Assembly: GCA_902806215.1 (NCBI GenBank)
Contig: CADCVT010000344.1
Span: forward strand, 1-21,729
DNA from: an uncultured Solirubrobacteraceae bacterium
Lineage (GTDB): Bacteria; Actinomycetota; Thermoleophilia; Solirubrobacterales; Solirubrobacteraceae
Reading direction: 5' to 3'
DNA: 21,729 nucleotides
A program made the position numbers and the translations under genes. Position 1 is the stretch's first letter; the number at the start of each line of letters is the position of its first letter. This document shows, piece by piece, positions 21,679-21,729 of the stretch. Below the pieces are notes generated by a model. That model saw only the letters and a list, made by a program, of their open reading frames with translations, had not been told where the DNA came from and searched no databases.

Positions 21679-21729
21679 CGGCGGTGCCCGTCCTGCACGA
21701 GCGCCTGGCGCATCGACCGCTTCACCACG
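21675..21729 (-). CDS. C-terminal end of an upstream gene, possibly a glycosyltransferase
   Basis: The last 17 codons of a gene that begins outside the window read VVKRSMRQALVQDGHRR and end at TGA. The stop overlaps the methyltransferase start by four bases. In comparable actinobacterial operons a family 2 glycosyltransferase stands here, and the tail is compatible with that, but the visible part is too short for assignment. Confidence 0.5.
   Translation of the reverse strand, partial: VVKRSMRQALVQDGHRR

Noticed and set aside
1..21729. Search for CRISPR arrays, tRNA or rRNA genes, insertion sequences, phage genes or toxin-antitoxin pairs
   Set aside because: Reading both strands I found no regular spaced repeats, no tRNA-like cloverleaf with CCA-type end, no transposase or integrase motifs and no known toxin-antitoxin pair. 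Eye inspection cannot exclude divergent cases.

Overview
The window is about 70% GC or more, with strong G/C preference at third codon positions, and almost every gene is on the minus strand. Gene content (DUF2294/MpsC proteins, SPW-type membrane protein, GH15 trehalase-like enzyme, PQQ aldose dehydrogenase, RsbW-like kinase, molybdopterin oxidoreductase without Fe-S cysteines) suggests a high-GC actinobacterium, most like Thermoleophilia/Solirubrobacterales. This placement is inferred from protein style, not from a marker gene. I saw no rRNA, tRNA, CRISPR array, insertion sequence or phage gene.

Layout. 1-557: 5' part of an OmpR-type response regulator (minus), running off the left edge. 710-3471 (plus): a secreted beta-propeller lactonase-like protein, a Usp-like protein and a secreted two-domain protein. 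3540-4667: a decayed stretch with a kup C-terminal remnant, a strong hairpin, a frameshifted small membrane-protein gene and a possible regulator remnant. 4668-6208 (minus): an MsrA-MsrB fusion overlapping a secreted Yx(FWY)xxD-repeat protein. 6296-7078: a glucose-dehydrogenase-like SDR. 7161-10449: a tightly overlapping operon of PQQ aldose dehydrogenase, GH15 enzyme and DUF1622 membrane protein. 10525-11838: an orphan membrane histidine kinase. 11846-13373: a frameshifted MpsC gene, a broken flavin reductase gene and an intact membrane protein. 13611-14819 (plus): a paralogue of the first beta-propeller. 14888-16727 (minus): SPW-type membrane protein and a secreted protein of unknown family. 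16812-17791: a broken molybdopterin oxidoreductase. 17851-18635: membrane protein plus truncated HAD protein. 19376-20487: RsbW-like kinase and an intact MpsC protein. 20558-21729: small unknown protein, a molybdoenzyme N-terminal stub, a methyltransferase, and the end of another gene.

How the genes may work together. The best functional unit is sugar handling: the GH15 enzyme could release glucose, the exported PQQ enzyme and the SDR could oxidise glucose to gluconolactone, and the two secreted propellers resemble 6-phosphogluconolactonase-fold lactonases. This link is inference. The other intact genes look like general-stress functions (MsrAB, Usp-like, RsbW-like, MpsC).

The most unusual property is the density of damaged genes: about seven, each still recognisable at one or both ends, lie between intact and well-formed operons. 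They carry single-base frameshifts, an in-frame stop, apparent internal deletions, a probable lost start codon and C-terminal loss. Either this genome is losing accessory redox and transport genes, or the assembly has errors. Raw reads would decide.
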